Positions 12,588-20,917 of a DNA stretch of 25,297 nucleotides are shown piece after piece. The notes under the pieces are model-generated. The model was not told the DNA's origin. It ran no database searches and worked only from the letters and a program-made list of their open reading frames with translations. The stretch comes from a virus. The first letter of the stretch is position 1. Each line of letters begins with the position of its first letter. The translations under genes were made by a program, and so were the position numbers. Location: positions 1 to 25,297 of IMG/VR virus record IMGVR_UViG_3300035180_000594, one strand, 5' to 3'.

Positions 12588-15500
12588 TCACCGTCCATTC
12601 ACAAAGTCGTAGATTATACCGTTGGGGCGCTGTTCGTCCATGATTACTTCTCGCATCTTAGCCGCAAGACTGCGGGCCACTGCGATACTCTGGTCATTAG
12701 ATCCACTTTCCTGGGTTTGGGTGCTACCGTTGGCGGCCACAGTAACGCTCAGGTAAACGTCCCCAGTGCCTCTGGGCTGCGCCGCTTTGGCTTGGCTGGT
12801 GGGCGTGCCCGCCACGCTAAAGGCCGCAGAAGCGCCATTATTTTGAGCCAAGCCCCCCAATTTGCCCGTGAACCCGCCCGCTCCAGAAGTATTGAGTCCA
12901 GATCCGACATTTGAGTAATTCCCTGTTCCTGGGGCCGCAGGGGCACTGCCACTGAAATACGATGCGAAGGTGGACCAGAACCCTGCCCCGCCACCCTTGG
13001 TAAGCGAGGTCAGTGAAGCGGCCAGTGCGTCCATGATCGGCTTCATGATCATTGCCTTTATGATTGCCACTTCCATGTCACGAACCATACTGGCGAACAT
13101 CTTGTGCCAGTTTGTGGAAGTGCCATTGAAGAAGTCTGCCAGTAAGGTAGACGTCTGATCGGTGTAACCTTTGACAACCTGCCCCATGGCAGCCCACGCT
13201 GAGCCGCTCGTTTCTTTGAGCTTAATGAGCTGGCGTTCGTAGGTTGTCAGAGACATGGTAGATTTTCTGGCAATTAGCTGCTCTAAATCGCGCGCATACT
13301 TTTCTTCAGGTCGCTCGTTTCCAGATATGAAGCCGCCAGACTTAGCATCCTCCAGTCCAAATTTGAGCTTAGCGTAGTCACCCGGCCCCAATGCGCCTTC
13401 ATCGCGTAGTTTGTTCAACTTTGTAAGAGATATTTCATAAACCGTAGCCGCATCGTTAAGATTCTTGTAGTTCTGAACAAAAGCCTTCATGTAGTTATTA
13501 GTGGCCTCAAGTTTCTCGGCATCGGTAAGTTTGCTCCGATCAGTTAGCATTGAATTTTGGGCTTCTAACTGGGCAGCGAATAATTCCCGCGCGGACTTTG
13601 CAGCATCATTATTGGCTTTAGTCAGCTCCTCAGTGCTTAAAAGAATATCATCAAATATCTTTCGGTCATTAGCCCCCTCCAGAGACCTAATGAGGGCCAA
13701 TTCTGTTTTGCGCGCCTCCGCTATAAGCGTCCTCATCTTATCGGCGGCCAGCTTCGGCGCCTCATCGCCCTTCTTACCATGATCCGCATTCATGGCCCGC
13801 CATCCGGCGATTTCCTTTTCAGTATCCAGGCGAACCTTGTTCACTGCGAGTTCAAGAGAGCTCATAGAGGAGCCCTTGGCGATAGCGTCTTGGATCTTTT
13901 CTTCCATAGCCGCCATCTGTTTCTTGAAGTATAGCAGACGCTCAGCGTTAGCAGTCTGAATTTCTTCCGCTTTTTGCCTGGCTTTGGCCTTCCTTATCTC
14001 TTCATCTTCGTGCTCTTTTTGTTCTTTGAGATGCTTCGCGGCCTCTGCCCTTGCTTTGGCAAGCTCGTCTGCCGCTATACGCGCCGCTTTCTGGGCCGCC
14101 CCTAGCGTATCATTATCTACACCATCAAAGTGCGTGATACCATACCATATATCCTTTAGCGCAAGTTTCAAGGTTCCAGCTTGGGCCTTTGTTTCTTCCA
14201 TTTTAGCGTTGGCAGCGTTGAGATCGTCAATTAACTTCCTAATTTGAGGAATGTTATCTATATCTATTTCTTCTTTCTTCTTTTTCCGCTGATTTTTATT
14301 ACGAATTCTATCAAGTTCTGCCCACTGAGCCGCCTCTTCCTTCCACTTAGCGATCAATTTGTCTGCTGAGGCGGCGTCCTCCTCAGCATCCGCAACAGAA
14401 GTATCCCGGTATTTCATTACAGCGGCAGTCAGCGCAGTGATAGCAATAAATATTAGACCTATCGGGCCGCCAACCGCCGTTATCGCTTCGTTAGCCATGA
14501 TAGCTGCCTGCCCAACTAGGGTCTCTGCTTCCGCCAACCTAATCTCCGCGGCCGTCAGAACAGCGTCCGATTCAGCTACCCGCAGATTAGCGAGGGCCCG
14601 CCGATTGATCAATTCATTGGTCAAAAACCGACCCTTCTGAGCCGCAACCTCAGCCTCGACTGCAGCCTGATCAGCGAGCGCGGCTACTTTCGCAGACGCC
14701 GCATACTGAATCTGGGACATAGTCATCGCTCTGAATGAATCGATTCCCCCAGACGCCCACTTGTGGAAAGCTGCGCTGGCTGCCTGGAACCACTGGACTA
14801 CTTTGAACGCAGCGAAACCAGCGGCCAACATTTCTAGAGAATCTTTCATTTCTACAAGTGTGCCTATGAAAGTCTCTACGTAGCCAATGGCGGTCTTAAC
14901 ATCTTCCGCCAAGTTATTCGCAAAAGTAGCCTGCCCACCAGAATCTTGCCATGCCTTCATTGCCTCAGATGCGTCCTTGAATGCACTCACCAGTGCAAAG
15001 ACAACTTCCGTCGTAGCAGCGTTGAAAGTTTCCCCGATCTTTACCTGAAGATTTTCAGTGTAGCGGACCATTGACAACATCTGCTTGCCAGCGGTAGTCA
15101 TCGCCGCTTCGTACACACCGAAGCGCTTCGCGCCTTCGCTAAGCACGGCATCCATACGAATTTCTGCCAGTGTCTTAGCATCTATACTTTCAACTGCTAC
15201 ATGATTAGCGCGGGCGTATTCATTGATGGCCGATTTGAAATTCACCATAATGCCCATATGGCGAATGATACGAGACTCTCCAGTTGAAATACCCTGGACC
15301 AGCTTAGCAAAGGCCTCCGAGCTATTAATTCCCGCTAATGTCGCTCCATCCTGTGCCACGCGGCCCAGCTCGGCAGCTTTAGACAGATCTACCTGTGCAG
15401 CCGCCATGAGCTGAAGACCTTGACGAGCTCTCAAAGCGCTGATTCCTGTCTTCTCCATGTCTTCCTGGAAACCCTGCATCTCGCTTCTAGTGAGTCCGGC

Positions 15501-15749
15501 ATTATTGGCCATGACCCCCATAGTCGCCCCGAGCATCTCGTAGCGAGCGCCCAGCATAGCAACATCTTTTACCGCGTCAATAACGACAGCGGTTGAGATG
15601 GCCCCGGCTAGGTGACCATACACCTCGGCTAGAATCCCCGCTGAATCAGCAGCCTTATCACTAGCATTTTTCAACGATAGTAAAGCAGCCTCTCCCTGAC
15701 TAACTTGGCGGCCATCAACTTCTAAGATGAGGGTTGCGACATCAGCCAT
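12588..15749 (-). CDS. H: Tail tape measure protein (lambda gpH-like)
   Basis: At 1053 residues this sets tail length and is probably ejected with the DNA. The N-terminus (MADVATLILEVDGRQVSQGEAALL) is the beta-alpha start common to tape measures. Residues about 415-445 hold a hydrophobic stretch (AIMANEAITAVGGPIGLIFI) that could insert in the host membrane. A long coiled-coil region follows (about 450-800). The DFFNGTSTNWHKMFASMVRD segment and the helix after it resemble the lambda gpH C-terminal domain, which is processed in lambda. The start overlaps the end of the T reading frame. The coding sequence is visibly richer in A+T than the lysis and recombination genes, hinting at mosaic origin. 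Confidence 0.93.
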   Translation of the reverse strand: MADVATLILEVDGRQVSQGEAALLSLKNASDKAADSAGILAEVYGHLAGAISTAVVIDAVKDVAMLGARYEMLGATMGVMANNAGLTRSEMQGFQEDMEKTGISALRARQGLQLMAAAQVDLSKAAELGRVAQDGATLAGINSSEAFAKLVQGISTGESRIIRHMGIMVNFKSAINEYARANHVAVESIDAKTLAEIRMDAVLSEGAKRFGVYEAAMTTAGKQMLSMVRYTENLQVKIGETFNAATTEVVFALVSAFKDASEAMKAWQDSGGQATFANNLAEDVKTAIGYVETFIGTLVEMKDSLEMLAAGFAAFKVVQWFQAASAAFHKWASGGIDSFRAMTMSQIQYAASAKVAALADQAAVEAEVAAQKGRFLTNELINRRALANLRVAESDAVLTAAEIRLAEAETLVGQAAIMANEAITAVGGPIGLIFIAITALTAAVMKYRDTSVADAEEDAASADKLIAKWKEEAAQWAELDRIRNKNQRKKKKEEIDIDNIPQIRKLIDDLNAANAKMEETKAQAGTLKLALKDIWYGITHFDGVDNDTLGAAQKAARIAADELAKARAEAAKHLKEQKEHEDEEIRKAKARQKAEEIQTANAERLLYFKKQMAAMEEKIQDAIAKGSSMSSLELAVNKVRLDTEKEIAGWRAMNADHGKKGDEAPKLAADKMRTLIAEARKTELALIRSLEGANDRKIFDDILLSTEELTKANNDAAKSARELFAAQLEAQNSMLTDRSKLTDAEKLEATNNYMKAFVQNYKNLNDAATVYEISLTKLNKLRDEGALGPGDYAKLKFGLEDAKSGGFISGNERPEEKYARDLEQLIARKSTMSLTTYERQLIKLKETSGSAWAAMGQVVKGYTDQTSTLLADFFNGTSTNWHKMFASMVRDMEVAIIKAMIMKPIMDALAASLTSLTKGGGAGFWSTFASYFSGSAPAAPGTGNYSNVGSGLNTSGAGGFTGKLGGLAQNNGASAAFSVAGTPTSQAKAAQPRGTGDVYLSVTVAANGSTQTQESGSNDQSIAVARSLAAKMREVIMDEQRPNGIIYDFVNGR

Positions 15750-16089
15750 TTTTCATAGTCCTTAGAAATATTAGGTCTAGACCACGAATGCAGGCGAATT
15801 CAAAGGCCCCCAGCCTTATTCCTCGTAACTGCGACCAAGCCAGGATTTCTGTGCAGGAAAGCGGGTTGGCGCTCATTCCGTTGTTTTGACGCCCGAGACT
15901 GATTTCACAAAACCAGTTCCAAATTTCCGCGCACTGATACGGCATTGGAGGCGGAAGAAACTCACTGACATCTACGCCCTGATCCCGCAGAAACTTGACA
16001 TGATCTCGCAGCGTGCCACCTGTTTTCTGCGGGGCATCAAGAGCGAATGATTTCTCAGCGAATTCGTCTAACTTCAGCCTCAGTCCTTG
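15742..16089 (-). CDS. T-domain extension of the tail assembly chaperone, made by -1 frameshift from G
   Basis: This frame has no stop from the slippery site to 15742 and would add 115 residues to the first 133 of G, for a 248-residue G-T fusion. It starts QGLRLKLDEFAEK. Its centre and end (CAEIWNWFCEISLGRQ, then PLSCTEILAWSQL, then RGLDLIFLRTM) look like T-type extensions of lambda tail chaperones. There is an internal ATG at 15945 but no ribosome-binding site before it, and the conserved region continues upstream of that ATG. Its position between G and the tape measure is exactly where lambda has T. In lambda, G-T binds the tape measure and recruits tube protein during assembly. Confidence 0.85.
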   Translation of the reverse strand, partial: QGLRLKLDEFAEKSFALDAPQKTGGTLRDHVKFLRDQGVDVSEFLPPPMPYQCAEIWNWFCEISLGRQNNGMSANPLSCTEILAWSQLRGIRLGAFEFACIRGLDLIFLRTMKNG

Positions 16090-16487
16090 AAAAAAAGTTT
16101 GCGGCTCCCAGTGGCCTTGTTGACCTGATCACGGATCGTGGGAACCTTGGAATAGATCATTCGCGCGTTCTCTGGGGAGAACTCCAGTTCCTCACCCTTC
16201 CAGGCCATGTTCTTCCACCCAGTGGTGCAGACGACCAGCAGATCCAGGAAACTTTCCCGGTTCTGCTGGGCGTCAAACTCTGGAATGACCATCTCCCCAT
16301 CCACCTTCGTCATTTCCTTGAAACGGAGCGCCTGCTGCTTATCCAAGCAAGCCTGGGCAGCGGTGGAGTCCGTGCCAACCACGAAGATGGAGACATCTGT
16401 GGGCTCCCCAGTTACGGGGTGCTTGATGACGACTTCAGCCGGAATGTTGGCTTTATCGGAGGTGTAGTTGAAAAGGTCCAGAGGCAT
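16080..16487 (-). CDS. G: Tail assembly chaperone G
   Basis: The 135-residue acidic protein begins MPLDLFNYTSDKANIPAEVV and lies between tail tube and tape measure, where G is found in lambda-like phages. The middle contains TDVSIFVVGTDSTAAQACLD, and the end reads KLFFKD before the stop, right over the slippery T run. G and the longer G-T act as chaperones that hold the tape measure for tube assembly and are absent from the finished tail. A clean AGGAG precedes the ATG. No sequence-specific domain beyond this layout is recognised, but position, size and the frameshift signal together make the call firm. Confidence 0.87.
   Translation of the reverse strand: MPLDLFNYTSDKANIPAEVVIKHPVTGEPTDVSIFVVGTDSTAAQACLDKQQALRFKEMTKVDGEMVIPEFDAQQNRESFLDLLVVCTTGWKNMAWKGEELEFSPENARMIYSKVPTIRDQVNKATGSRKLFFKD
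16089..16095 (-). promoter_or_regulatory. Programmed -1 frameshift slippery heptamer T TTT TTC
   Basis: On the minus strand the G frame reads CTT TTT TTC AAG GAC TGA. The heptamer T TTT TTC fits X XXY YYZ, so both tRNAs can re-pair one base back; the -1 frame then continues as CAA GGA CTG without a stop through the T region. The G stop lies only 6 bases downstream of the slippery site. Confidence 0.85.
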
Positions 16488-16516
16488 GGTATTCTCCTAA
16501 GAGGGTTGAGGTGAAA

Positions 16517-17728
16517 TTAAGTGCGCGAAATGCCGATGTTAGTGGACTGAAGGGAGATGTCTCCGGCACCCGAGCCGGGCGCGGCGGCAGTCTGAGCGAC
16601 CATCGTGGAGCCCACAGGAACAATGACGGTCAACACAGTAGCCGTCACTGCTGACACGACCCAGTCCCCGTTGTTTCCAGGGGTCGTGGCATTCTTGAGC
16701 GTAATGATATCGCCGACGTTGAACCCTTCAGTGATGAAACTAGTGAACGAACCTCCGACAGCCTTTGTGAGCGTAGCCGTGAGAGCCGTCGTGGTAGGGG
16801 ACGCAGCGCTGATTGCGAGTGTGGTTCCAGCGGCAGAGGAAATGGCGTTGTCGTGCAGCGCCGTGAATGGCAGTGTCATGATGGTCGCGCCATCCTTAGG
16901 AGGTGCAATTTCTGCGCCCGTGTATTTAATGCGCGGCAGATTGATGGTGAACGCGCCGCCCACTGGGTCAACCAGCGTCATGTTGAGCGAACTCTCGGTT
17001 TCGTTCAGAAACTTATTCAGAAGAACCAAGTCCTTGAACAGAGCCGTGATGGTGCCAGTGACAGAGGAGCGGCCATTGAAAGTGGCGGGGGAGGTGTTGG
17101 CGCCGATCACGCCCACCTGACCGATGCCGTTGTCCAGATTGATGTCACATCCGGTGACGTAGGCAATGGGGGTGCCACCCTCGGTGATCGTTCCACCCGC
17201 ATAGCTCACCGGACTAGAAGTCCCAGCAGCGATAGTGCTGTTGACGGCCTGAACAGTGCCCGCAGTGGCATCCTGTCCGAGGATATCAAATGAGACGCCC
17301 ACCATGGCGCCGGGTTTGATGGTGAGCTTCATCTTCGAGATGCTGCACCCGAAGAACAGCCGATACTGAGCAGCGGTAAGATCAGGGAACGCCTGCTCCA
17401 AAACATATGATCGGAGCGTGGTGCCAGAACGCAGGTTCTTGTTAGACCAAGTTCCCTGGAGAGCGCCCTGAAGGAAATCATCCCAGTCCCCCAGCATGAG
17501 GTCGCCCTCGATGGATCCCTCCACCTTACGCATTCCGTGCCGAACATCGCTAATCCCGCGGTCTGCCCGAACTTCGTCAGTGGTATAGGTGTCCTTCTTG
17601 AGGCCCATGTTAGACGGCTTCGCGCGAAGCGTCTTCATTGGAATGGTGGGAGAAAGACCCTTGTCTCCGTAGACAGTTTCAAGAGCCTGCCTCCAGGTTA
17701 CGGTAGAGCCAGAAGAATAAGTTGCCAC
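16517..17728 (-). CDS. Major tail tube protein with C-terminal extension
   Basis: This 403-residue protein begins at GTG behind AGGAGG. The N-terminal part (about 30-280) has the tube-protein pattern: TIPMKTLRAKPSNMGLKKDT, DVRHGMRKVEGSIEGDLMLG (61-80) and FFGCSISKMKLTIKPGAM with SFDILGQD. A module at about 300-385 (TTLAISAASPTTTALTATLT, then EGFNVGDIITLKN, then NNGDWVVSAVTATVLTVIVP) looks like a separate beta-sandwich fused near the C-terminus, before the final IGISRT strand. The protein stacks as rings to form the tail tube, and the extra module probably decorates the outside. Most tube proteins of this type are nearer 300 residues, so the extra module accounts for the length. Confidence 0.87.
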   Translation of the reverse strand: MATYSSGSTVTWRQALETVYGDKGLSPTIPMKTLRAKPSNMGLKKDTYTTDEVRADRGISDVRHGMRKVEGSIEGDLMLGDWDDFLQGALQGTWSNKNLRSGTTLRSYVLEQAFPDLTAAQYRLFFGCSISKMKLTIKPGAMVGVSFDILGQDATAGTVQAVNSTIAAGTSSPVSYAGGTITEGGTPIAYVTGCDINLDNGIGQVGVIGANTSPATFNGRSSVTGTITALFKDLVLLNKFLNETESSLNMTLVDPVGGAFTINLPRIKYTGAEIAPPKDGATIMTLPFTALHDNAISSAAGTTLAISAASPTTTALTATLTKAVGGSFTSFITEGFNVGDIITLKNATTPGNNGDWVVSAVTATVLTVIVPVGSTMVAQTAAAPGSGAGDISLQSTNIGISRT

Positions 17729-17737
17729 GGTTCCCTC

Positions 17738-18151
17738 CTAGAAGTTGTGGTATGCGTTGTAGTGGACGGAGACTGGCAGGATCCACCAATCTGTGTCTTG
17801 ATCAGCGGCTTTAGTGCCGAGGGTAGACTTGTAAAATACCACATCGCCGCCGCCAGCGGGGAGGGAAGTGCCAGGTTTTAGCGCCTTGGCGATTGTCTCA
17901 GCCAATTCAGTCGCGGCACCGCCGCCTGAACCCGCTGGGAAGTGAATCAGGATACGCATGATACCTTCGGTGTCCATCACACCCGAAAGTCCGATGGTAA
18001 GAGGGGCCGTATCAACCGGAATATGAAGAATTTCAATGAATGGGTTGGGAGGCGCAGAAGAAAATGCGACGTTCTCTGGGTAAACAGGGCACCCAAGATT
18101 AAGGGACTGAACTTTCTGTTCAAGTGCGGAATAGATGGAGTTCCAGTTCAT
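17738..18151 (-). CDS. Tail terminator protein (gpU-like)
   Basis: The 137 residues start MNWNSIYSALEQKVQSL and contain VYPENVAFSSAPPNPFIEIL, then GIMRILIHFPAGSGGGAATELAETIAKAL. This matches DUF4128-type tail terminators: an N-terminal helix, a 'P-x-P' entry strand and a long helix preceded by a Gly-rich turn. The protein caps the tail tube at its head end and ends tube growth. It overlaps the preceding neck gene by 4 bases (ATGA) and precedes the tube gene by 9 bases, the normal order. Confidence rests on size, order and this pattern. Confidence 0.82.
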   Translation of the reverse strand: MNWNSIYSALEQKVQSLNLGCPVYPENVAFSSAPPNPFIEILHIPVDTAPLTIGLSGVMDTEGIMRILIHFPAGSGGGAATELAETIAKALKPGTSLPAGGGDVVFYKSTLGTKAADQDTDWWILPVSVHYNAYHNF

Positions 18152-18543
18152 TTCACGCCCCGAATTCTTCGGCGAGTTCTGGAAATCACAGCCGCTGTGA
18201 TGCCATATTTATTTTCAATTATTTGGATGTAGGGCACCCCGTTGCACAGAAAGATTCTGTCTCCCATTTTGATCTTGGGAATCTTAATAGCGGGGGGATC
18301 TGTCTTGGATTTGCGTGGCGGGCGAATCGGGCCCATTGCGAGGCCTTCGTTGGGCTCTCCAATTGACACAGCCCATGACCCGCGTGCCCAACCAGAATCT
18401 ACATGACCGCTGGTAGTGAACGCATCGTGGACTTCTTCCATCATTATTTCTACGATCTCAGTTAGCTGCTCCGCTAGTTGGGCAGCTCGCTTCTTGGTGA
18501 ATTTCTCCACCGAAGACCGAAATGATAGGTTCTTTCCGTTCAC
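18148..18543 (-). CDS. Neck / tail-completion protein, HK97 gp10-like
   Basis: The 131-residue protein begins at GTG, overlapping the preceding stop as GTGA. It has an N-terminal amphipathic helix (KKRAAQLAEQLTEIVEIMMEEVH), then SGHVDSGWARGSWAVSIG (about 45-62), equivalent to the 'TG.LR.SW' block of HK97 gp10 relatives. GDRIFLCNGVPYIQIIENKYG (about 93-113) matches their 'NNVPYA..IE.G' block, and a basic C-terminus follows. This family sits at the head-tail junction. The gene order adaptor, stopper, gp10-like, terminator is standard in lambda/HK97-type phages. Confidence 0.83.
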   Translation of the reverse strand: MNGKNLSFRSSVEKFTKKRAAQLAEQLTEIVEIMMEEVHDAFTTSGHVDSGWARGSWAVSIGEPNEGLAMGPIRPPRKSKTDPPAIKIPKIKMGDRIFLCNGVPYIQIIENKYGITAAVISRTRRRIRGVK

Positions 18544-18893
18544 TTAGACACCAAAACTTCGTAGAGTACGATCTTTGACTTAACCCAGATGGCCTTCTGG
18601 GAGAATGCGGTGTAGGTGATGCCATCAACTGTCACGTAGTCCCCATCATAAACCGGGGAAGTGGTTAGCACGCGAAGACTTCCTGACCTGTTAAGCTCGC
18701 CTTTTCTGAACTGCTCCGCCCTAAGTTGCGATGTTTCGCTCCCGAATCCATCGAGGATGCCATAAATCGTAACCTCTGGCTGAACCGCATTGACAACAGT
18801 TCTTGTGATTGGATCATAGACCCCACTAGAGCCCGACATCTTTTTCCACAAGAGTTTCTTGCCATTGCGTTTGATGACAGGCGCCAGATTCAT
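18540..18893 (-). CDS. Head closure / stopper protein candidate
   Basis: This 117-residue, beta-rich protein is overlapped by 4 bases on both sides (ATGA, GTGA). Visible stretches are VYDPITRTVVNAVQPEVTIYG, FGSETSQLRAEQF and SGSLRVLTTSPVYDGDYVTVDG. A Val/Gly-rich strand pattern and position after the adaptor fit a stopper (gp16 of SPP1/gpFII type) that seals DNA in the head and joins to the tail. No decisive motif is recognised, so this is a call by position, size and strand content. Confidence 0.7.
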   Translation of the reverse strand: MNLAPVIKRNGKKLLWKKMSGSSGVYDPITRTVVNAVQPEVTIYGILDGFGSETSQLRAEQFRKGELNRSGSLRVLTTSPVYDGDYVTVDGITYTAFSQKAIWVKSKIVLYEVLVSK

Positions 18894-19384
18894 ACACGAC
18901 CGACCTTGCCCATACCGTTCGGATACCCGGTTAAGTAGGGCCGAATCATTTCCGTGACAGAATCAGGAAGAAGTTTTCTCTGGTAGTAATCAGGATCTTT
19001 GACCGGACCGACCTTGCCATTAACGGACACCAGCCCGCCTTCGTCAAGAGAACGGTCTTCCCCGAGCAAGGCCATAGCCAGCTCTGCTGTCGCTTCCTTT
19101 AAGAATTGCGGAATGATATCGTAGGGAACATACCTACGATCGCGATCCGTAAGTCCACTTCGTGGAAATCGCAGTGACTGCGACAGGGTCCACTTGAACC
19201 CCGCCCAGGGCTGCTGATCAAGAATTCTGGTCGCCCACATGAGGGCGGTCTCTTTCGCAGCATTGGTCGCAGAAGTCCAATTATCATTGAAGCCCCGCGT
19301 CAGGAAATAGTCCTCAGCGTCGCTTACCGAACAGTAAGAGTTCGCAGTGGAAGTTCCCACAGTTGCATCAATGACAACGGCCAT
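18890..19384 (-). CDS. Head-tail adaptor protein (gp6-like, 'DnaT-like' family)
   Basis: The 164 residues match phage proteins often labelled 'DnaT-like ssDNA-binding', now seen as head-tail adaptors. The hallmark start is TANSYCSVSDAEDYFLTRGF (about 13-32), followed by W, KETALMWATRILDQQPWAGFK, QSLRFPRSGL and YDIIPQFLKEATAELAMALL. The adaptor forms a ring under the portal. The ATG follows AGGTGA at suitable spacing. The DnaT label should not be read as DNA replication here; gene order supports the neck role. Confidence 0.83.
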   Translation of the reverse strand: MAVVIDATVGTSTANSYCSVSDAEDYFLTRGFNDNWTSATNAAKETALMWATRILDQQPWAGFKWTLSQSLRFPRSGLTDRDRRYVPYDIIPQFLKEATAELAMALLGEDRSLDEGGLVSVNGKVGPVKDPDYYQRKLLPDSVTEMIRPYLTGYPNGMGKVGRV

Positions 19385-19391
19385 GCGTCAC

Positions 19392-19571
19392 CTACTTCTT
19401 CGAGGGCTTGGCCTCGGGAGCCTCGGGAGCCTTGAACGGATCTACCTCAACGAAGATTTCATGCGTGCCTTCCACGAAGTCTTCTTTATTGATAAGCATG
19501 AAGCCTTCGGCGAAGGGCGCCACTACTTTGACAGTGTCTTTCGGCATGGGGCCGGGGGTGAGCTCAGGCAT
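19392..19571 (-). CDS. Small protein of unknown function (59 aa) after the coat gene
   Basis: This is a short reading frame with a strong ribosome-binding site (AGGAG before CATCTTGG complement) directly after the coat terminator. The protein reads MPELTPGPMPKDTVKVVAPF at the start and then FMLINKEDFVEGTHEIFVEV, and ends in a PEAPEAKPSKK-type Pro/Lys/Ala-rich tail. It ends 7 bases before the adaptor gene and uses the same codon style as its neighbours, which supports it being real. Small acidic proteins with a basic tail occur between coat and adaptor genes in many phages, and I do not recognise a family. Confidence 0.75.
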   Translation of the reverse strand: MPELTPGPMPKDTVKVVAPFAEGFMLINKEDFVEGTHEIFVEVDPFKAPEAPEAKPSKK

Positions 19572-19590
19572 CTTGGTTCTCCTAGAAAGG

Positions 19591-19634
19591 TTATTTGAAA
19601 ACAGCCGCCCAACGGCATGAACCGTCAGGCGGCT
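19591..19634 (-). terminator. Terminator after the coat protein gene
   Basis: On the minus strand AGCCGCC (19628-19634) pairs with GGCGGCT (19603-19609), with an inner ACGG/CCGT pairing (19612-19615 with 19622-19625). GTTTTCAAATAA follows. It begins about 20 bases beyond the coat stop codon and ends just before the ribosome-binding site of the next gene, so it must be leaky if neck and tail genes are read from upstream. Confidence 0.75.
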
Positions 19635-19653
19635 GGGTTACTCCGCCCGGTTA

Positions 19654-20811
19654 TTAACCGAACAGGCGCGCGCCGAGCTCTTCACGCACAATGTCCACAC
19701 CCCAGAGCAGGTCGAAGGCCCACCGAACGCGGTGGAACTCTTCCCGAACCTGGAGACGCAGGGTCAGACCACTGACAGGATCAGCAACCTGCATAGAGTT
19801 GGGATTGGGCTCCGCTCCGGCGACGTGCTCCAGGGTGCGAGAAGCGAACCCAAAACAGTCAGCATGGAACGCGAGGTTCACTCGGTGGCTGGCCTTCACG
19901 GTGATGGCTTCGGAGCCGCTCAGGGCCATAGCGAGCGGCTGATTGATCGTGAGGCTGACATCAGTAGCAGCGGCGGCCTGAGTCGCAGCAGCGGCCAAAG
20001 AATAGGTCCTCGGATGGCCAGCGATGGCGATGACATCACCCGCAACCAAGGCGCAAGCGCCGGTGGAGGCTGCGGTCGTTGCCAGGAAGGTCTTGGTCCC
20101 AGCCGCCACAGGAGTGGAAGCCTTGGCAGCGAGCCCAGTGGTGATGGTTCCAGCGGTGTGCTGAGGAACCTGCTGGTCCTCAAACCAGTTGAAGCCATAC
20201 TTGCGGCCAATTTCGCCTTCGCGCATGACATTGGGGTCGCTACTGTTGAGCGCATAGGCGAAGGCACCGAGCTTGAGGGCATTGCCCATGGCCACGGTGT
20301 CAAGAACGAGCCGGCGGTCGCCGATGGGGGCCTTCCAGGTCGTCAGCAGTTCCTTCAGATCCACTGCGTTATCAACAGCGGTCGCGAAGGGAGCAGTGCC
20401 AGGGGTGCCGGTGCTGAGGCCGAGTTTCTTATACTTGCTGAAGATCGTGCTGTTCACATACTCAGCAAGTGCCACGACAGCGGCATTGGCCTGACGAGCG
20501 GGGTAGCCCGCAGCGGCCTGAGCCATTTCCTGCTCGGTCAGCGTGAAAGGAGCCTCACGCCAGTAGTCGAGGGAAATCTGCGCGACGGTAGGAGTGGAAT
20601 TCCCGCTATCCGGAGCGTAGGGGCCAGGAACGACGTCGTTGGTCGCATTGGCGGAAGGGATGGGAATGGTCACCACCTGACCCTTTTCCATCGCGTTGGT
20701 GGAGAAGCTGTTGTTCACCATGCTGGGCATGACGCAGTTGCCCCGGAGAACATTCAGCCCCTGTGCAAAGATCACAGGGATGATTGCGGAAATATTGTTG
20801 GACAGGGCCAT
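19654..20811 (-). CDS. Major capsid protein (P22 coat-like, HK97 fold)
   Basis: The 385-residue protein begins MALSNNISAIIPVIFAQGLN and has KGQVVTIPIPSANATNDVVP, then ISLDYWREAPFTLTEQEM and YVNSTIFSKYKKLGL. This resembles P22 gp5-type coat proteins: a helical start, a strand with 'ITIP', the substrate-like 'L.....W' loop and the 'A.YVn..I..' spine helix. The Ala/Thr-rich segment at about 225-290 (TITTGLAAKASTPVAAGTKT and AATQAAAATDVSLTI) is a probable inserted domain like the P22 insertion domain. It forms the capsid shell on the scaffold, whose gene lies immediately upstream. A terminator, promoter and downstream terminator frame it (entries below and above). Identity is firm from position, length and pattern. 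Confidence 0.87.
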   Translation of the reverse strand: MALSNNISAIIPVIFAQGLNVLRGNCVMPSMVNNSFSTNAMEKGQVVTIPIPSANATNDVVPGPYAPDSGNSTPTVAQISLDYWREAPFTLTEQEMAQAAAGYPARQANAAVVALAEYVNSTIFSKYKKLGLSTGTPGTAPFATAVDNAVDLKELLTTWKAPIGDRRLVLDTVAMGNALKLGAFAYALNSSDPNVMREGEIGRKYGFNWFEDQQVPQHTAGTITTGLAAKASTPVAAGTKTFLATTAASTGACALVAGDVIAIAGHPRTYSLAAAATQAAAATDVSLTINQPLAMALSGSEAITVKASHRVNLAFHADCFGFASRTLEHVAGAEPNPNSMQVADPVSGLTLRLQVREEFHRVRWAFDLLWGVDIVREELGARLFG

Positions 20812-20857
20812 GCCTGTGCCTCCTATGAAGTGAAGATGGTTTTATGCTTGATCCCGT

Positions 20858-20874
20858 GTATGGCTCCACCATAC
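20858..20874 (-). promoter_or_regulatory. 5'-leader hairpin of the coat mRNA
   Basis: GTATGG and CCATAC form a perfect 6-base-pair stem with a 5-base loop about 50 bases upstream of the coat ATG, within the leader of the predicted coat transcript. A hairpin near the 5' end could slow mRNA decay; no T tract follows it, so it is not a terminator. Confidence 0.5.
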
Positions 20875-20917
20875 TGTTTCGGGCGAGCAACCACCGGAAG
20901 CTCCGCAACTGAAATGA

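Noticed and set aside
15742-15945. Independent 67-residue gene starting at an internal ATG
   Set aside because: No ribosome-binding site, and the open frame continues upstream to the slippery heptamer, so it is the T part of a frameshift product.
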